From Aliikangiella maris (GTDB lineage Bacteria; Pseudomonadota; Gammaproteobacteria; Enterobacterales; Kangiellaceae): a DNA stretch of 64,000 nt. The notes below the pieces were generated by a model, which was not told where the DNA came from, did no database searches, and worked only from the letters and a program-made list of their open reading frames with translations. Positions 44,961 through 54,450 of the stretch are shown here, in pieces; within the stretch, counting starts at the first letter, position 1, and each line of letters starts with the position of its first letter. The position numbers and the translations under genes are program-made. The DNA lies in the NCBI RefSeq assembly GCF_040719265.1, contig NZ_JBFDAH010000008.1, positions 1-64,000 of the forward strand. The letters are read 5' to 3'.

Positions 44961-47750
44961 ATGTTAGGTGGTAAAAGTATACGGGTTAACGCAGTTGTCG
45001 CAGCCTTGGCATTAGCCTTATCGACATCTGTTTTGGCAGAAAGTGAAATAGTTGGTAAAGTGTCTGATAAAAGTGAAAGAATATACTTTCAAGGTGCTTT
45101 AATCAAAATTAAAGAGTTGGATTTAACTCAGGTAAGTCAACGCGATGGAAGTTTTCGTTTTAAAAACATACCGTCTGGTCTATATACATTAGTTATTCAC
45201 TATCTTGGCGCCAAAGAAGCTGAATACCAAATTAATCTCGGCAAAGATAGTGTTATTCGAGATATATATTCAATTGAACCGGTTGATAATGGATTAGAAG
45301 AAGTTATTGTCTTGGGGCAAAGTGCCAGTCAAGCAAGCGCTTTAAATCGACAAAAAAATGCACATCAAATTAAAACTATCGTTTCGTCAGATGCCGTTGG
45401 TGAATTTCCCGATCAAAATATTGCAGAATCTTTACAACGACTGCCCGGAATGTTTATTCAACGAGATCAGGGTGAAGGTCGCTTTGTTGGCATTCGGGGA
45501 ATTGATCCAAATTTGAATAATTTAACGATTAATGGCAGTCATATTCCTTCTCCAGAAAGTGGAGTACGTAGTGTGGCGATGGATGTTATTCCAAGTGAAT
45601 TAATTGGTAGTCTTGAAGTCAGTAAAACTGTGTCGCCAGATATGGATGCTGATGCTGTCGGTGGTTCGATTGAAGTAAAAAGCTTAAGTGCCTTCGATCG
45701 TCAAGAAGGCGGATACAGTATTACTGTACAAAATAGTTACAATGAGTTGGTAGACGAAAACAGTCCTAAAATATCGGCGAGCTACTCTGACATAGTAGAT
45801 TTATCTAATGGTCATCGTATTGGTATTGCAACGGCAATTAGCTATTTTGAGAGAAAGTTTGGTTCATTTAATATAGAAACAGATGGCGGCTGGGGAGAAT
45901 TTGAGTTTGAAGATGTTAATAGTGGTGATGATGTAAGTGGTTTTGCTACCGAAGAAATCGAACAACGAAATTATCAGATTGTAAGAGAACGACTTGGGCT
46001 GGCTCTTAATCTGGATTATCGAATTGATGATAACAGTTACTATCTTCGAATTTTACAGAGTGAATTTTCTGATGATGAGTATCGATTAAGAAATGAATAT
46101 AAATTTGATAAAGGACTGATTGAGCCTGAAACCTGGAATGCGGTTACAGCGAATTTCTTTGATGCAGAAATGGATCGGGATACTAAAGATCGTTTTGAAG
46201 AACAAACCATTACCTCGATTGTCGCTGGCGGTTTGAATAGTTGGCACAACTGGTTAATTGAGTACAGCTTTGGCTATTCCAAATCGAGTGAAAAAGAGCC
46301 TGACCGACTCGATGTGGCTTTTGCTGGCGAATCATTAAGCCTTGTTTATCAAGCTGATGGTGCGATACCTAAACTCGCACAATCTGATAACGCGCATGAT
46401 TTATCTGTTTTTGAAATGGATGAAATTGAATGGGTTAATAATTTAACTGAAGATAAAGAAACCAGTTTTAAGATTGATTTTTCTCATGACTTCGTTTGGA
46501 ATAACTTTAATAGCCAATTTAAATTTGGTACGAAATTACGTCGACGCGAGAAATTTAATCATGCTGACATCACCATTTACGACGGTGGGTTCGGCAATGT
46601 AAACGCTGCTGATTTTAGTGCTAATACACCAGTCTGGAATCTTGGAAAATTTGGTCCAGGATTAGATAGACGCAAACTTAAACAATGGTTTATTGACGTA
46701 CAGGATGGTTTAGACGTTAACACTTTGGATAGTCAAATTGATAGTCAGGGAAGTTCATTCATTAGTGAAGAAGATATTAATGCTGCTTATGTTATGTTGA
46801 CTATGGATATTGGTCAGTGGAATTTGGTCTCTGGACTACGTTATGAAAAAACACAGTTTTCAACTACTGGCAACAAAGTTGAATTAGCGATCAATGAGGT
46901 TACTGATGAAGAAACAGTATCGGTTAATCCATGGCAGGTCAATAAAGATTATGACTACCTTTTACCCAGTATAAATGCAACTTACCAATTTAATGACAAA
47001 TGGCTCACTCGATTCGCTTATAGTCAGACTATTGCCAGATCGACGTTTGCTGATTCAGCGGCATATCAGTTAATAGAATCTGAAACGGTAGCAGAAGAGG
47101 GAAGTGTGGTAACTGAACGTAAAGCTGAGGCTGGTAATCCACAACTGAAGCCATATGAGTCAACTAATTTTGACTGGGCTGTAGAATATTACCCAGGTCA
47201 AATCGGATTATTATCCGCGGGTGTTTTCTATAAATCAATTGATAATTATATCATATTAGCAGAAGTTCAAAGTGATGAACCCAATAATCCCTGGAGTGGC
47301 TATGAAGAAGTCGTACAACCTATTAATGGTGGAAAAGTTGACATTCAAGGTTTTGAGTTTAGCTGGGTGAAAAATTTTCAATCAGGTTTATTGATCAGTG
47401 CAAATGCAACCTTGACGGATGCCGATAATGAAATTCCTAACCAGGCTGATACGGTTGCTAATTTAGTTGTTGGTTATGAAACGAATCAGTTTAGCTCTAG
47501 AATTACCCTAACACATAAAAATAAAGCATATCAATTTGATGATAATGATTTATCGGTTTATGAAGATAAACACAATCAGGTAGATCTGAGTGTTAAATAT
47601 TTTCTGAATGACAAATCACACATCTATTTGAATGCAATTAATCTAACCGATGAACCTTTCTATTTGTATCATACTGAGCGTCTCTATAATTATCAGTATG
47701 AAGAATATGGCCGTTCGTATGAAGTTGGTTTTACTTGGCGATCCTTTTAA
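44961..47750 (+). CDS. TonB-dependent receptor next to phytase
   Basis: This 929-residue outer-membrane receptor has a signal peptide in residues 1-26 (cleavage after SVLA). A carboxypeptidase-regulatory-like beta domain (28-110) precedes a TonB-box-like EEVIVLG and the plug (about 125-235, with NIAESLQRLPGMFIQ and VGIRGIDPNLNNLTINGS). The beta-barrel ends at a terminal Phe (EVGFTWRSF). It matches the TIGR01782 Xanthomonas/Caulobacter type. The next gene encodes a beta-propeller phytase, so the likely substrate is inositol phosphate or a related phosphorylated compound. GGAG lies six bases before the ATG. Confidence 0.87.
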   Translation: MLGGKSIRVNAVVAALALALSTSVLAESEIVGKVSDKSERIYFQGALIKIKELDLTQVSQRDGSFRFKNIPSGLYTLVIHYLGAKEAEYQINLGKDSVIRDIYSIEPVDNGLEEVIVLGQSASQASALNRQKNAHQIKTIVSSDAVGEFPDQNIAESLQRLPGMFIQRDQGEGRFVGIRGIDPNLNNLTINGSHIPSPESGVRSVAMDVIPSELIGSLEVSKTVSPDMDADAVGGSIEVKSLSAFDRQEGGYSITVQNSYNELVDENSPKISASYSDIVDLSNGHRIGIATAISYFERKFGSFNIETDGGWGEFEFEDVNSGDDVSGFATEEIEQRNYQIVRERLGLALNLDYRIDDNSYYLRILQSEFSDDEYRLRNEYKFDKGLIEPETWNAVTANFFDAEMDRDTKDRFEEQTITSIVAGGLNSWHNWLIEYSFGYSKSSEKEPDRLDVAFAGESLSLVYQADGAIPKLAQSDNAHDLSVFEMDEIEWVNNLTEDKETSFKIDFSHDFVWNNFNSQFKFGTKLRRREKFNHADITIYDGGFGNVNAADFSANTPVWNLGKFGPGLDRRKLKQWFIDVQDGLDVNTLDSQIDSQGSSFISEEDINAAYVMLTMDIGQWNLVSGLRYEKTQFSTTGNKVELAINEVTDEETVSVNPWQVNKDYDYLLPSINATYQFNDKWLTRFAYSQTIARSTFADSAAYQLIESETVAEEGSVVTERKAEAGNPQLKPYESTNFDWAVEYYPGQIGLLSAGVFYKSIDNYIILAEVQSDEPNNPWSGYEEVVQPINGGKVDIQGFEFSWVKNFQSGLLISANATLTDADNEIPNQADTVANLVVGYETNQFSSRITLTHKNKAYQFDDNDLSVYEDKHNQVDLSVKYFLNDKSHIYLNAINLTDEPFYLYHTERLYNYQYEEYGRSYEVGFTWRSF

Positions 47751-47766
47751 TTAACTTGAGAAATAA

Positions 47767-47790
47767 GGCTCAACAATTGATGGTTGAGCC
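47767..47790 (+). other. intercistronic hairpin between receptor and phytase
   Basis: The arms GGCTCAAC and GTTGAGCC form a perfect 8-bp stem with an 8-base loop 17 bases after the receptor stop. There is no U tract, so it is more likely to stabilise the receptor mRNA end or reduce read-through than to end transcription. Confidence 0.5.
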
Positions 47791-47819
47791 CCTAGGCTAT
47801 AATCAAGCGAGCGTTTTTA

Positions 47820-49781
47820 ATGGAAAGAAAGTACTGGTTTTTAAATTTTCTACTTTGTTTTATATTACTTCCTTCTTATTGTTTGGCAATAGAAGATATG
47901 GTTGCTGTAAAACAAAAGAAATGGTTAATCATAAGTGACAAGGAAGGATTAAAATTAACAGATCAAGCGAATCAAGTTATTTCATACTATCCCGGAAGTT
48001 ACAAACAGGTTGATGCCTATATTATTAATGATGATGCGAATGAAAATTTATTTATAGGCGCACTAAATTCACTGACCAATGGGATAGATTTTTTCGAAGT
48101 GAAAAATAATCAACTGATTCGCCTTATCACAATATCTGAATTAAATAGCGCTCTTGAAGGCTTTTGTTTTTACTATAATCAATCGTTGGCAACCTTGGAT
48201 GTTTTCTTGCTGAAAGATCAAGAACCTGTCGAGCAAAAAACAGTGTATCGAAGCTATTTAAAATCAGTAGTCAATCAAAGCGTTAGAACGATTCCATTTG
48301 TCGGAAAAGATTCTCGATGTAGTGTCAATTCTAACGGACAAGTACTTTATATTGCAGAAGAAAATATAGGGGTCTGGCAATTTAATGCAAACGCTGAAAC
48401 ACCACTTAAAAAAAGTTTGGTTTGGTATAGTAGTGAAGCTCAATTAGAAAAATATCCCATAAAAAAAATAGAGTTTGTTGATTCTATTGGACTTGTCATT
48501 TTTCAAGAAAATAGAAATGTATTAACTTTATTACAAGATAAAGCAAGTAAACCTATTTCGATATTCATTCCATTTGAGCAGCCAATAGATGAAAATTTTA
48601 CCGCACGTTTTAGTTATAATAATCGATTGACTATTCATTCATATGATGAAGAACGACTAGTTTTTAGTAAAACCGTTAGTAAAAAACAATTAGCTAACGA
48701 ATCAACAGTCAATAATTTAGAGAGTAATTTTTTTACTGTAGAACCAACGGCTGAAACAACACCCGTTGTAAACTGGGGAGATGCTGCTGATGATCCTGCG
48801 GTATGGGTCAATCATAAAAATCCACAGAAAAGCTTGATTCTTGGGACTAATAAAAAGTCGGGATTATCAATCTATAATTTGGATGGCAGCGAACAGCAAT
48901 ATATTGCTGCAGGAAGATTAAATAATGTTGATATTCGTCAGGGGCTAGAATTGGGGAATAAATCTTACGCGGTAGCTGTTGCTAGTGAGCGTAATCAAAA
49001 CGCGATGGCTTTTTTCTTGATTGATGAACAAACTCGTCAGACTACCTTGATAAATACTGTGGTGACCGGACTTGATGATGTTTATGGAATCTGTCTGTAT
49101 CGACAGAGCCAAGATGAACAGCTGTACGCCATCATTAATGATAAACAAGGAAAATTTAATATTTATCATATTGCGGTTTATCCCACATCTGTAGAAGCTC
49201 GATTAGCAGGGCAATTTAGTGTGATTGATCAACCAGAAGGGTGTGTGGCTGATGATCGACGTGGAATTTTATACATCGGAATTGAAGATCATGGTATCTG
49301 GTCATTAGATATTAACGCTTATTTGAGAGAAAATGAAAGTTTGCAACAGAGTTTCCTAGAACAACAGAATCAGCTACAACAAGATACAAAAAATCAACTG
49401 AATCCAAATGTTATACCGCAAAAACTATTTGCCGTGAATGAATTAGTTAAAGCTGATATTGAGGGACTGGCACTCTATCAAACTGCAAATCATAATTGGT
49501 TGATTGTTTCTAGTCAGGGAAATGACAGTTATGCGATTTTTGATGTTAATGAAACGATGAAATATCTAGGTTCGTTTAAAATTGTTGCAAATTTAAAACA
49601 AGAAATAGATGGTGCGTCAGAAACTGATGGTTTGGAAACCGTCAGCTTTTCATTGGGAGAAAAATATCCAGATGGGCTACTTGTTGTTCAGGATGGAAGG
49701 AATGTTATGCCGATGGAGCGCCAAAACTTTAAATTGGTTTCCTTTAAAGTTATTTTAAATAATCTCAAAAAAAAATATTAA
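47820..49781 (+). CDS. two-domain beta-propeller phytase
   Basis: This 653-residue calcium-dependent 3-phytase releases phosphate from phytate outside the cytoplasm. A signal peptide (residues 1-23, cleavage after YCLA) is followed by a partial first propeller domain (about 25-300) that lacks the active-site signatures. The catalytic six-bladed propeller follows in about 305-650. Signature blades are DDPAVWVN, GTNKKSGLSIYNLDG, NNVDIRQGLE, EGCVADDRRGILYIGIEDHG, DIEGLALY, SSQGNDSYAIFD and DGLLVVQDGRN, all typical of BPP enzymes. In known dual-domain phytases the weak N-terminal domain helps activity. It follows the TonB receptor after 69 bases and probably belongs to the same unit. Confidence 0.92.
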   Translation: MERKYWFLNFLLCFILLPSYCLAIEDMVAVKQKKWLIISDKEGLKLTDQANQVISYYPGSYKQVDAYIINDDANENLFIGALNSLTNGIDFFEVKNNQLIRLITISELNSALEGFCFYYNQSLATLDVFLLKDQEPVEQKTVYRSYLKSVVNQSVRTIPFVGKDSRCSVNSNGQVLYIAEENIGVWQFNANAETPLKKSLVWYSSEAQLEKYPIKKIEFVDSIGLVIFQENRNVLTLLQDKASKPISIFIPFEQPIDENFTARFSYNNRLTIHSYDEERLVFSKTVSKKQLANESTVNNLESNFFTVEPTAETTPVVNWGDAADDPAVWVNHKNPQKSLILGTNKKSGLSIYNLDGSEQQYIAAGRLNNVDIRQGLELGNKSYAVAVASERNQNAMAFFLIDEQTRQTTLINTVVTGLDDVYGICLYRQSQDEQLYAIINDKQGKFNIYHIAVYPTSVEARLAGQFSVIDQPEGCVADDRRGILYIGIEDHGIWSLDINAYLRENESLQQSFLEQQNQLQQDTKNQLNPNVIPQKLFAVNELVKADIEGLALYQTANHNWLIVSSQGNDSYAIFDVNETMKYLGSFKIVANLKQEIDGASETDGLETVSFSLGEKYPDGLLVVQDGRNVMPMERQNFKLVSFKVILNNLKKKY

Positions 49782-49832
49782 CATCTCATGAATTCTGTAA
49801 TCACCACTTTATTTATTAAAGGGTTAGCCTAA

Positions 49833-49856
49833 TATAATAGACATTAATTTAATGTC
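49833..49856 (+). promoter_or_regulatory. -10 box and palindromic operator of the RiPP genes
   Basis: A perfect TATAAT (49833-49838) is followed at once by a 17-base palindrome, GACATTAA-T-TTAATGTC (49840-49856), placed around the expected transcription start and 20 bases before the GTG of the first transglutaminase-like gene. No good -35 was seen. A repressor or activator binding here would control the downstream plus-strand genes. Confidence 0.5.
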
Positions 49857-49876
49857 AGTATGAGCGATTAAAAATC

Positions 49877-50413
49877 GTGACGGCAAACCTTGCGGAAAAA
49901 TTACAATATTTTTGGCAGTTAAAGCGCTGTGAGAAGGTCTGGATCTTTATTTTGTTTCCACTCAGTGGATTGATTCGGTTAATTTCATTAATCATTCCGC
50001 TGGGCTACTTGACGATAATGCTTGGGAGAAAGCAGTGTCAAATTCCTGAGCTGGTAGTTAATTTTATACAGCTTGGATTTGCCAGACGCATCGGGCAAAT
50101 TATTGATATTATGGCAAAATACACGCCATGGAAAACGGATAGTGTTGTTCGCGTGCTTTTAGCACGAATATTGCTAAGTTATTATCAAATACCGCATGTA
50201 ACCTATCTGGGATTGAAAACTGATGAATCAAACCCTAATTGCTCGATTAGCGGTAGTTTGAGTACACAAGGATTGTACTTAAAAAGAAAAATCACGTGCG
50301 CCTGGATAGAAGTTAGGCAAACCCACATTACCGGACTACATCTGATCGATAAGCTGGATGCTATCGATTCTTATGTTGGAGAGACAGCATTGAGCTCCGT
50401 TATTGATGATTAG
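49877..50413 (+). CDS. degenerate lasso B2-like transglutaminase-fold protein
   Basis: This 178-residue protein has the Transglut_core3 (PF13471) layout used by lasso peptide B2 proteases, and a GTG start. Compared with the homologue at 50887, the catalytic Cys in PWHCHCLVQ is Ser here (PWKTDSVVR), and the catalytic His in KAHAWL is Cys (KITCAWIE). The fold is otherwise kept, including YLGLK and the N-terminal helix LSGLIRLISLI. It is therefore probably a pseudoenzyme or scaffold partner of the intact copy. It is first in the plus-strand run that continues with the PqqD-like gene. Confidence 0.68.
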   Translation: MTANLAEKLQYFWQLKRCEKVWIFILFPLSGLIRLISLIIPLGYLTIMLGRKQCQIPELVVNFIQLGFARRIGQIIDIMAKYTPWKTDSVVRVLLARILLSYYQIPHVTYLGLKTDESNPNCSISGSLSTQGLYLKRKITCAWIEVRQTHITGLHLIDKLDAIDSYVGETALSSVIDD

Positions 50414-50463
50414 TTAAAGAGTTTTTGGATTGAAAAAAATAACAATTTTTTATCTTTTCAACT

Positions 50464-50494
50464 AGTATTAATAATAACCTTTCCTATTAATACT
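50464..50494 (+). promoter_or_regulatory. 10-bp inverted repeat before the PqqD-like gene
   Basis: The arms AGTATTAATA (50464-50473) and TATTAATACT (50485-50494) are perfect complements with an 11-base spacer, 21 bases before the PqqD-like start. It is either a dimer-binding operator or an mRNA hairpin that affects translation of that gene. Confidence 0.45.
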
Positions 50495-50514
50495 GACGTT
50501 AAGATAACAAAAAA

Positions 50515-50805
50515 ATGAACCAGTTAACTATTAATTCTATTATTCAAAAAAATGAAGATGTCGTTGACGCTCAAATTGACGACGGTACAGTCATGCTCGA
50601 TGTTGAAAGTGGCCATTATTATGGTTTGGATGCTATCGCAACTCACATTTGGCAAATAATTGAACAACCCCAATCAGTCAGACATATTTGTGACAAATTA
50701 CAGGCAGAATATGACGTTGCTGAACAACAATGTCAGTCAGATGTTATTAGATTTTTAAATGACATGTTAGATATCGATAAGGTTTGTATTGTTGCAACTA
50801 AGTAG
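50515..50805 (+). CDS. PqqD family RiPP recognition element
   Basis: This 96-residue PqqD-like protein is the lasso B1 or RRE type that binds leader peptides and delivers them to modifying enzymes. The typical fold is visible: LDVESGHYYGLDAIATHIW (beta hairpin then helix), then VRHICDKLQAEYDV and CQSDVIRFLNDMLD. It sits between two B2-like proteins, the usual B1-B2 pairing. An inverted repeat lies just before its ATG. Leader sequence cannot be inferred because no precursor was found. Confidence 0.83.
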   Translation: MNQLTINSIIQKNEDVVDAQIDDGTVMLDVESGHYYGLDAIATHIWQIIEQPQSVRHICDKLQAEYDVAEQQCQSDVIRFLNDMLDIDKVCIVATK

Positions 50806-50886
50806 TCAAATTTAAATATCGTTGCTTTAGATGATGATATATAGTCACTTATAGTATTTTAACTATTTGGTTTGTTAATAGAATAT

Positions 50887-51366
50887 ATGCTTAAGCAATT
50901 TCGGCAGAAGCTAAATACCGCCAGACACTTGAGTGGTTGGGAAAAAGGCTGGTTTGTTAAATTATACTTTATGAGCGGATTGATCCGTTTAATAACAGTT
51001 ATTTTTCCTTTTCAACGAGTTTCAAGATATTTGGGAAATTATCATCGTAATTTTCAAGTCTCAACATTGGTGTCAGAAGAACAGCTTGTTACCGCCAATC
51101 AATTTAAAAAAATTATACAGCTCGTATGTCGTTATACACCTTGGCATTGTCACTGTCTGGTACAGGCAATTATAGCGGCATATTTTTTTAAGCATTATGA
51201 AATTCCTTATGTTTTGTATCTTGGCGCTAAATTAAATCGTGGTCAGGATAAATTAAAAGCACATGCCTGGTTAATGATAAAAAATCAGATAATTACCGGT
51301 AAGCAAGGTTATAAAGCCTATCGAATTGTGGGATGTTATCTGAGCCCATTAATTGTGGCTGCTTGA
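50887..51366 (+). CDS. lasso peptide B2-type transglutaminase-like protease
   Basis: This 159-residue protein (from the ATG at 50887; an in-frame TTG lies five codons earlier) is the intact B2 member. It has the Transglut_core3 motif PWHCHCLVQAI with the Cys nucleophile, and KAHAWLMIKNQIITG with the catalytic His. In lasso systems this enzyme removes the leader peptide bound by the B1/PqqD protein next door. It is followed 21 bases later by the ABC exporter. There is no clear ribosome site, so it may depend on translation of the PqqD-like gene. Confidence 0.8.
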   Translation: MLKQFRQKLNTARHLSGWEKGWFVKLYFMSGLIRLITVIFPFQRVSRYLGNYHRNFQVSTLVSEEQLVTANQFKKIIQLVCRYTPWHCHCLVQAIIAAYFFKHYEIPYVLYLGAKLNRGQDKLKAHAWLMIKNQIITGKQGYKAYRIVGCYLSPLIVAA

Positions 51367-51387
51367 GGGGATGGAATTTTATACTTG

Positions 51388-53163
51388 ATGTCTATTAATG
51401 TTAAACACTTATCTTCTTTTAATGAGTTATACCTTACATTAAAAGCGGTTTATCTGTTTTCACCACTTAATTTTTTTCAAGTACTCTCTTACATGATTCT
51501 GCAAGCAGCAACTGCGGGAATAGGATTAATGTTGCTTGTTCCCTTACTTGATGTGATTGGTATTACTCATAACGGAACACCGGGAAATATAAATCAACTA
51601 GTCGGTTCTATTTTTGAAAATTTAAACATACCCTTAAGTTTAATAAATATATTGATATTATATGTTGTTATTATTAGCTTAATTGCAACGATTCGTTATC
51701 AGTTATTAGTTTCTATTGCTAAATTGCAACATTCTTATATTAGTTATTTACGAAATGATTTCTATCAAAAACTATTAAAAACGCGTTGGCAATTTATTGT
51801 TAGACAAAAGCTATCTGATTTTAATAGCGCTTTAATTGGACAAATTCAAACCATTGGTAATGTTGCTAATTTACTATTAAATTTGATGAGTCAACTCTGT
51901 TTGTTTGTTTTAATGGGGATTATCATGATGATTTTTTCCTGGCAGCTAAGTTTCATTGCTTTGCTAATAATGATGTTACTTGGATTGACATCCAGACCAT
52001 TGAATGCACGAGTTTATCATTCGGGAAAAAAACAACTTAATGCTTTTAAAAGAATTTTTCAACTTCTTAGTGAGCAACTGAAAAACTTGAAGATAATCAA
52101 GATATTTTGTAATGAAAATTTTCATGCAAATCAAGTTTACCAAGCCAGTGTTGAACTAGAAAAACAGCAAATTATTCTGGCTAAAATAAATGCTTTAACA
52201 CAATGGATATATATGGTTTTTGCGGTAGTTTTATTTAGTTTAATTTTATATATATCGTTAGTTTTACTAGAAATATCTGTGGCGAGCAGTATTGTCTTGA
52301 TTATTATTTTTTCTCGTCTCATTCCCCATATGACGGCAATCTATAAAACCTATCAAAAACTCATTCATCATGTACCCACCTTGCAAAACATACGAATTCT
52401 CGAAGCACAGTTTATCAATGAAAAAGAAAGTACTATTGTTAATCATCGCTGCTATGAAGGTGAAGAAGTGGGACTTCAACAAAATGATGATGTTGATATT
52501 AAAGCGCTTGAATTTAATCATTCTATTGAACTGTGTCAAATCAGTTGGCAATATAACGAAAATCAAAGTGTGATAAAGGATTTAAGTTTAACTTTAAACA
52601 AGGGTGAAATGTTGTTGATTAATGGATTATCTGGCTCTGGTAAATCTACGTTGGCCGATATATTCTCGGGGCTTTTATACCCATTGCAGGGAAAAATCAA
52701 AATTGATGGTTGTCCTTTGCTCGTTTCTCAGTTGGCATTATGGCGAAAAAAAATTGCCTATGTCACTCAAGATGTTTTGTTGTTTCATGCAACAATTCGA
52801 GAAAACCTGCTATGGGGATGCAATACGACTATATCAGAAAACAAGATTAGTTCGGTACTTCATCTTGCTGCGGCAACTTTTGTTGAACATTTACCGCAGG
52901 GACTTGATACCGTCATTGGAGATAATGGCGGATTATTATCTGGTGGCGAACGCCAACGATTGGCATTAGCAAGAGCCTTATTGCATGAACCAGAATTATT
53001 AATTTTAGATGAGATAACCAGTCATCTTGATAATAAAAATACGGAACAAGTCATTAGTACAATTAAGCAACTGGTCGGTAAATTTACCATCGTACTCATT
53101 AGTCATGAACAAAAAGTCATGCGAAGTATGGTAAATGTTGCATCTATTAAGATAAATTTATGA
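51388..53163 (+). CDS. ABC exporter, fused permease and ATPase
   Basis: This 591-residue ABC transporter half is typical of peptide exporters (lasso D type). Residues 20-320 hold about six membrane helices. The nucleotide-binding domain (about 370-590) has Walker A LINGLSGSGKSTLADIFSG, signature LLSGGERQRLALARALL, Walker B ELLILDEITSHLD and the switch His in LISHEQ. There is no N-terminal C39 peptidase, so leader removal would depend on the B2 protein. It is expected to act as a homodimer exporting the finished product. It lies between B2 and the ATP-grasp gene. Confidence 0.9.
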   Translation: MSINVKHLSSFNELYLTLKAVYLFSPLNFFQVLSYMILQAATAGIGLMLLVPLLDVIGITHNGTPGNINQLVGSIFENLNIPLSLINILILYVVIISLIATIRYQLLVSIAKLQHSYISYLRNDFYQKLLKTRWQFIVRQKLSDFNSALIGQIQTIGNVANLLLNLMSQLCLFVLMGIIMMIFSWQLSFIALLIMMLLGLTSRPLNARVYHSGKKQLNAFKRIFQLLSEQLKNLKIIKIFCNENFHANQVYQASVELEKQQIILAKINALTQWIYMVFAVVLFSLILYISLVLLEISVASSIVLIIIFSRLIPHMTAIYKTYQKLIHHVPTLQNIRILEAQFINEKESTIVNHRCYEGEEVGLQQNDDVDIKALEFNHSIELCQISWQYNENQSVIKDLSLTLNKGEMLLINGLSGSGKSTLADIFSGLLYPLQGKIKIDGCPLLVSQLALWRKKIAYVTQDVLLFHATIRENLLWGCNTTISENKISSVLHLAAATFVEHLPQGLDTVIGDNGGLLSGGERQRLALARALLHEPELLILDEITSHLDNKNTEQVISTIKQLVGKFTIVLISHEQKVMRSMVNVASIKINL

Positions 53164-53195
53164 ATGTTTAAACATAGCTAACTTATCAAACTTTA

Positions 53196-54434
53196 ATGAG
53201 CAATAAAACTAAAATATTAATAAAAAAAATTAAACGAGTTGCTTTTAGGCGTGTACCTTACGGTATTTTAAGTTGGCGTTATTTCTTAACTGAAAAGAAT
53301 AAAATGGTAAAACAACACCAAGCGTGTTTTATGTCTATTTGGAAAAGTCGTTCTGGAGTTCTCTGGTATCTTATTATTTTTCTTAATTTTGGTCGGTGGT
53401 ATTTGTTCTCGGGATGGCTAGATATTTTTCGTCTTTTAAACAAATGTGGTAAAAAACTTTCAAAGAAGCATCAAGTATCCAGAACTCGACAATGTATTCA
53501 ATTATTCGTCTTAGTTTATGGACATACTATTCCTGCAAAATTTTATTATTTGTACCGACTTTATCAAATACCTGAGGTAAAATGGCTTAGCTTTGTGTAT
53601 ACCCATGAACTACCCTATTGGCATGAATTATTATCACCGAATAGAAAAGCGCAGTCTTTATCGGTATTGGCCAACAAGGCGGCATTTTCTCAGCTTTTAT
53701 CCAAGCTTAAATTACCAACTGTTAAAACTTATAGCATACTGGCACCTTATCAGTTTGACGAAAAAATATTATTTTCAAAACGCGATCTCTTCATTAAGCC
53801 TAAAATAGGAAGTCGAATGGAGAATTGCTATCGATTAAAATATATAAATTCACATGATAAATATATGCTAACAAAGTTAGCTAACCAAACTGTCGAAACT
53901 GGAAAAATTTCGAATGCAATTCATTTAACAGGAAAAGAGTTTATTGGAAAAGAACTCATAGGAAAAGAAATCTATCAGAGCGCTTGTCAACAAGAAATGC
54001 TTATTCAACCGTTACTCTATAACCATCAAGCTATTTTTGAGTTGGTAAATAACAAAGAAATTGCAACTGTAAGAGTGGTAACTAAGTGTTTAGATGAGCA
54101 AGTTGTTGTACTATTTGCTGTTTTTGAAGTGCCACTACTAACCAAAAATTCTCATTTCTCCGTATACGATATCGATTGTCAGACTGGTCTGTTAAAAAAC
54201 ATTTCAAATTGTTTAACGGATAATGATTGTTCTATTGATGGCCAGCGGCTACCCGGCTGGAACACAATTGTCGAACTAGCTAGAAAAGCGCACACTGCGT
54301 TTATAGATATTCGTTATATTGGATGGGATTTTGCCGTTGCCACAGATGGCGTAAAACTATTGGAAGGAAACTTTAATTGGTCTGTGGTTCCGCATATGGT
54401 GACAATTGATATTAACAATGAGTTTTGCTACTAA
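53196..54434 (+). CDS. sugar-transfer-associated ATP-grasp-like protein
   Basis: This 412-residue protein resembles the ATPgrasp_ST family (PF14397). The N-terminal 130 residues are basic and partly hydrophobic. The C-terminal part has LFIKPKIGSRMENCYRL (phosphate-binding start), LIQPLLYNHQAI and the metal site GWDFAVATDGVKLLEGNFNW. ATP-grasp enzymes join a carboxylate to an amine or thiol using ATP. In this setting it could add an amino acid or amine to a peptide or to a polysaccharide. It starts 32 bases after the ABC gene and is the last plus-strand gene of this part. Confidence 0.72.
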   Translation: MSNKTKILIKKIKRVAFRRVPYGILSWRYFLTEKNKMVKQHQACFMSIWKSRSGVLWYLIIFLNFGRWYLFSGWLDIFRLLNKCGKKLSKKHQVSRTRQCIQLFVLVYGHTIPAKFYYLYRLYQIPEVKWLSFVYTHELPYWHELLSPNRKAQSLSVLANKAAFSQLLSKLKLPTVKTYSILAPYQFDEKILFSKRDLFIKPKIGSRMENCYRLKYINSHDKYMLTKLANQTVETGKISNAIHLTGKEFIGKELIGKEIYQSACQQEMLIQPLLYNHQAIFELVNNKEIATVRVVTKCLDEQVVVLFAVFEVPLLTKNSHFSVYDIDCQTGLLKNISNCLTDNDCSIDGQRLPGWNTIVELARKAHTAFIDIRYIGWDFAVATDGVKLLEGNFNWSVVPHMVTIDINNEFCY

Positions 54435-54450
54435 TGATAGCTAGCACAAT

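Noticed and set aside
49788..49832. 14-codon ATG frame upstream of the first B2-like gene as a precursor peptide
   Set aside because: It is too short for leader plus core, has no ribosome site and lies upstream of the TATAAT box, so it would be outside the transcript.
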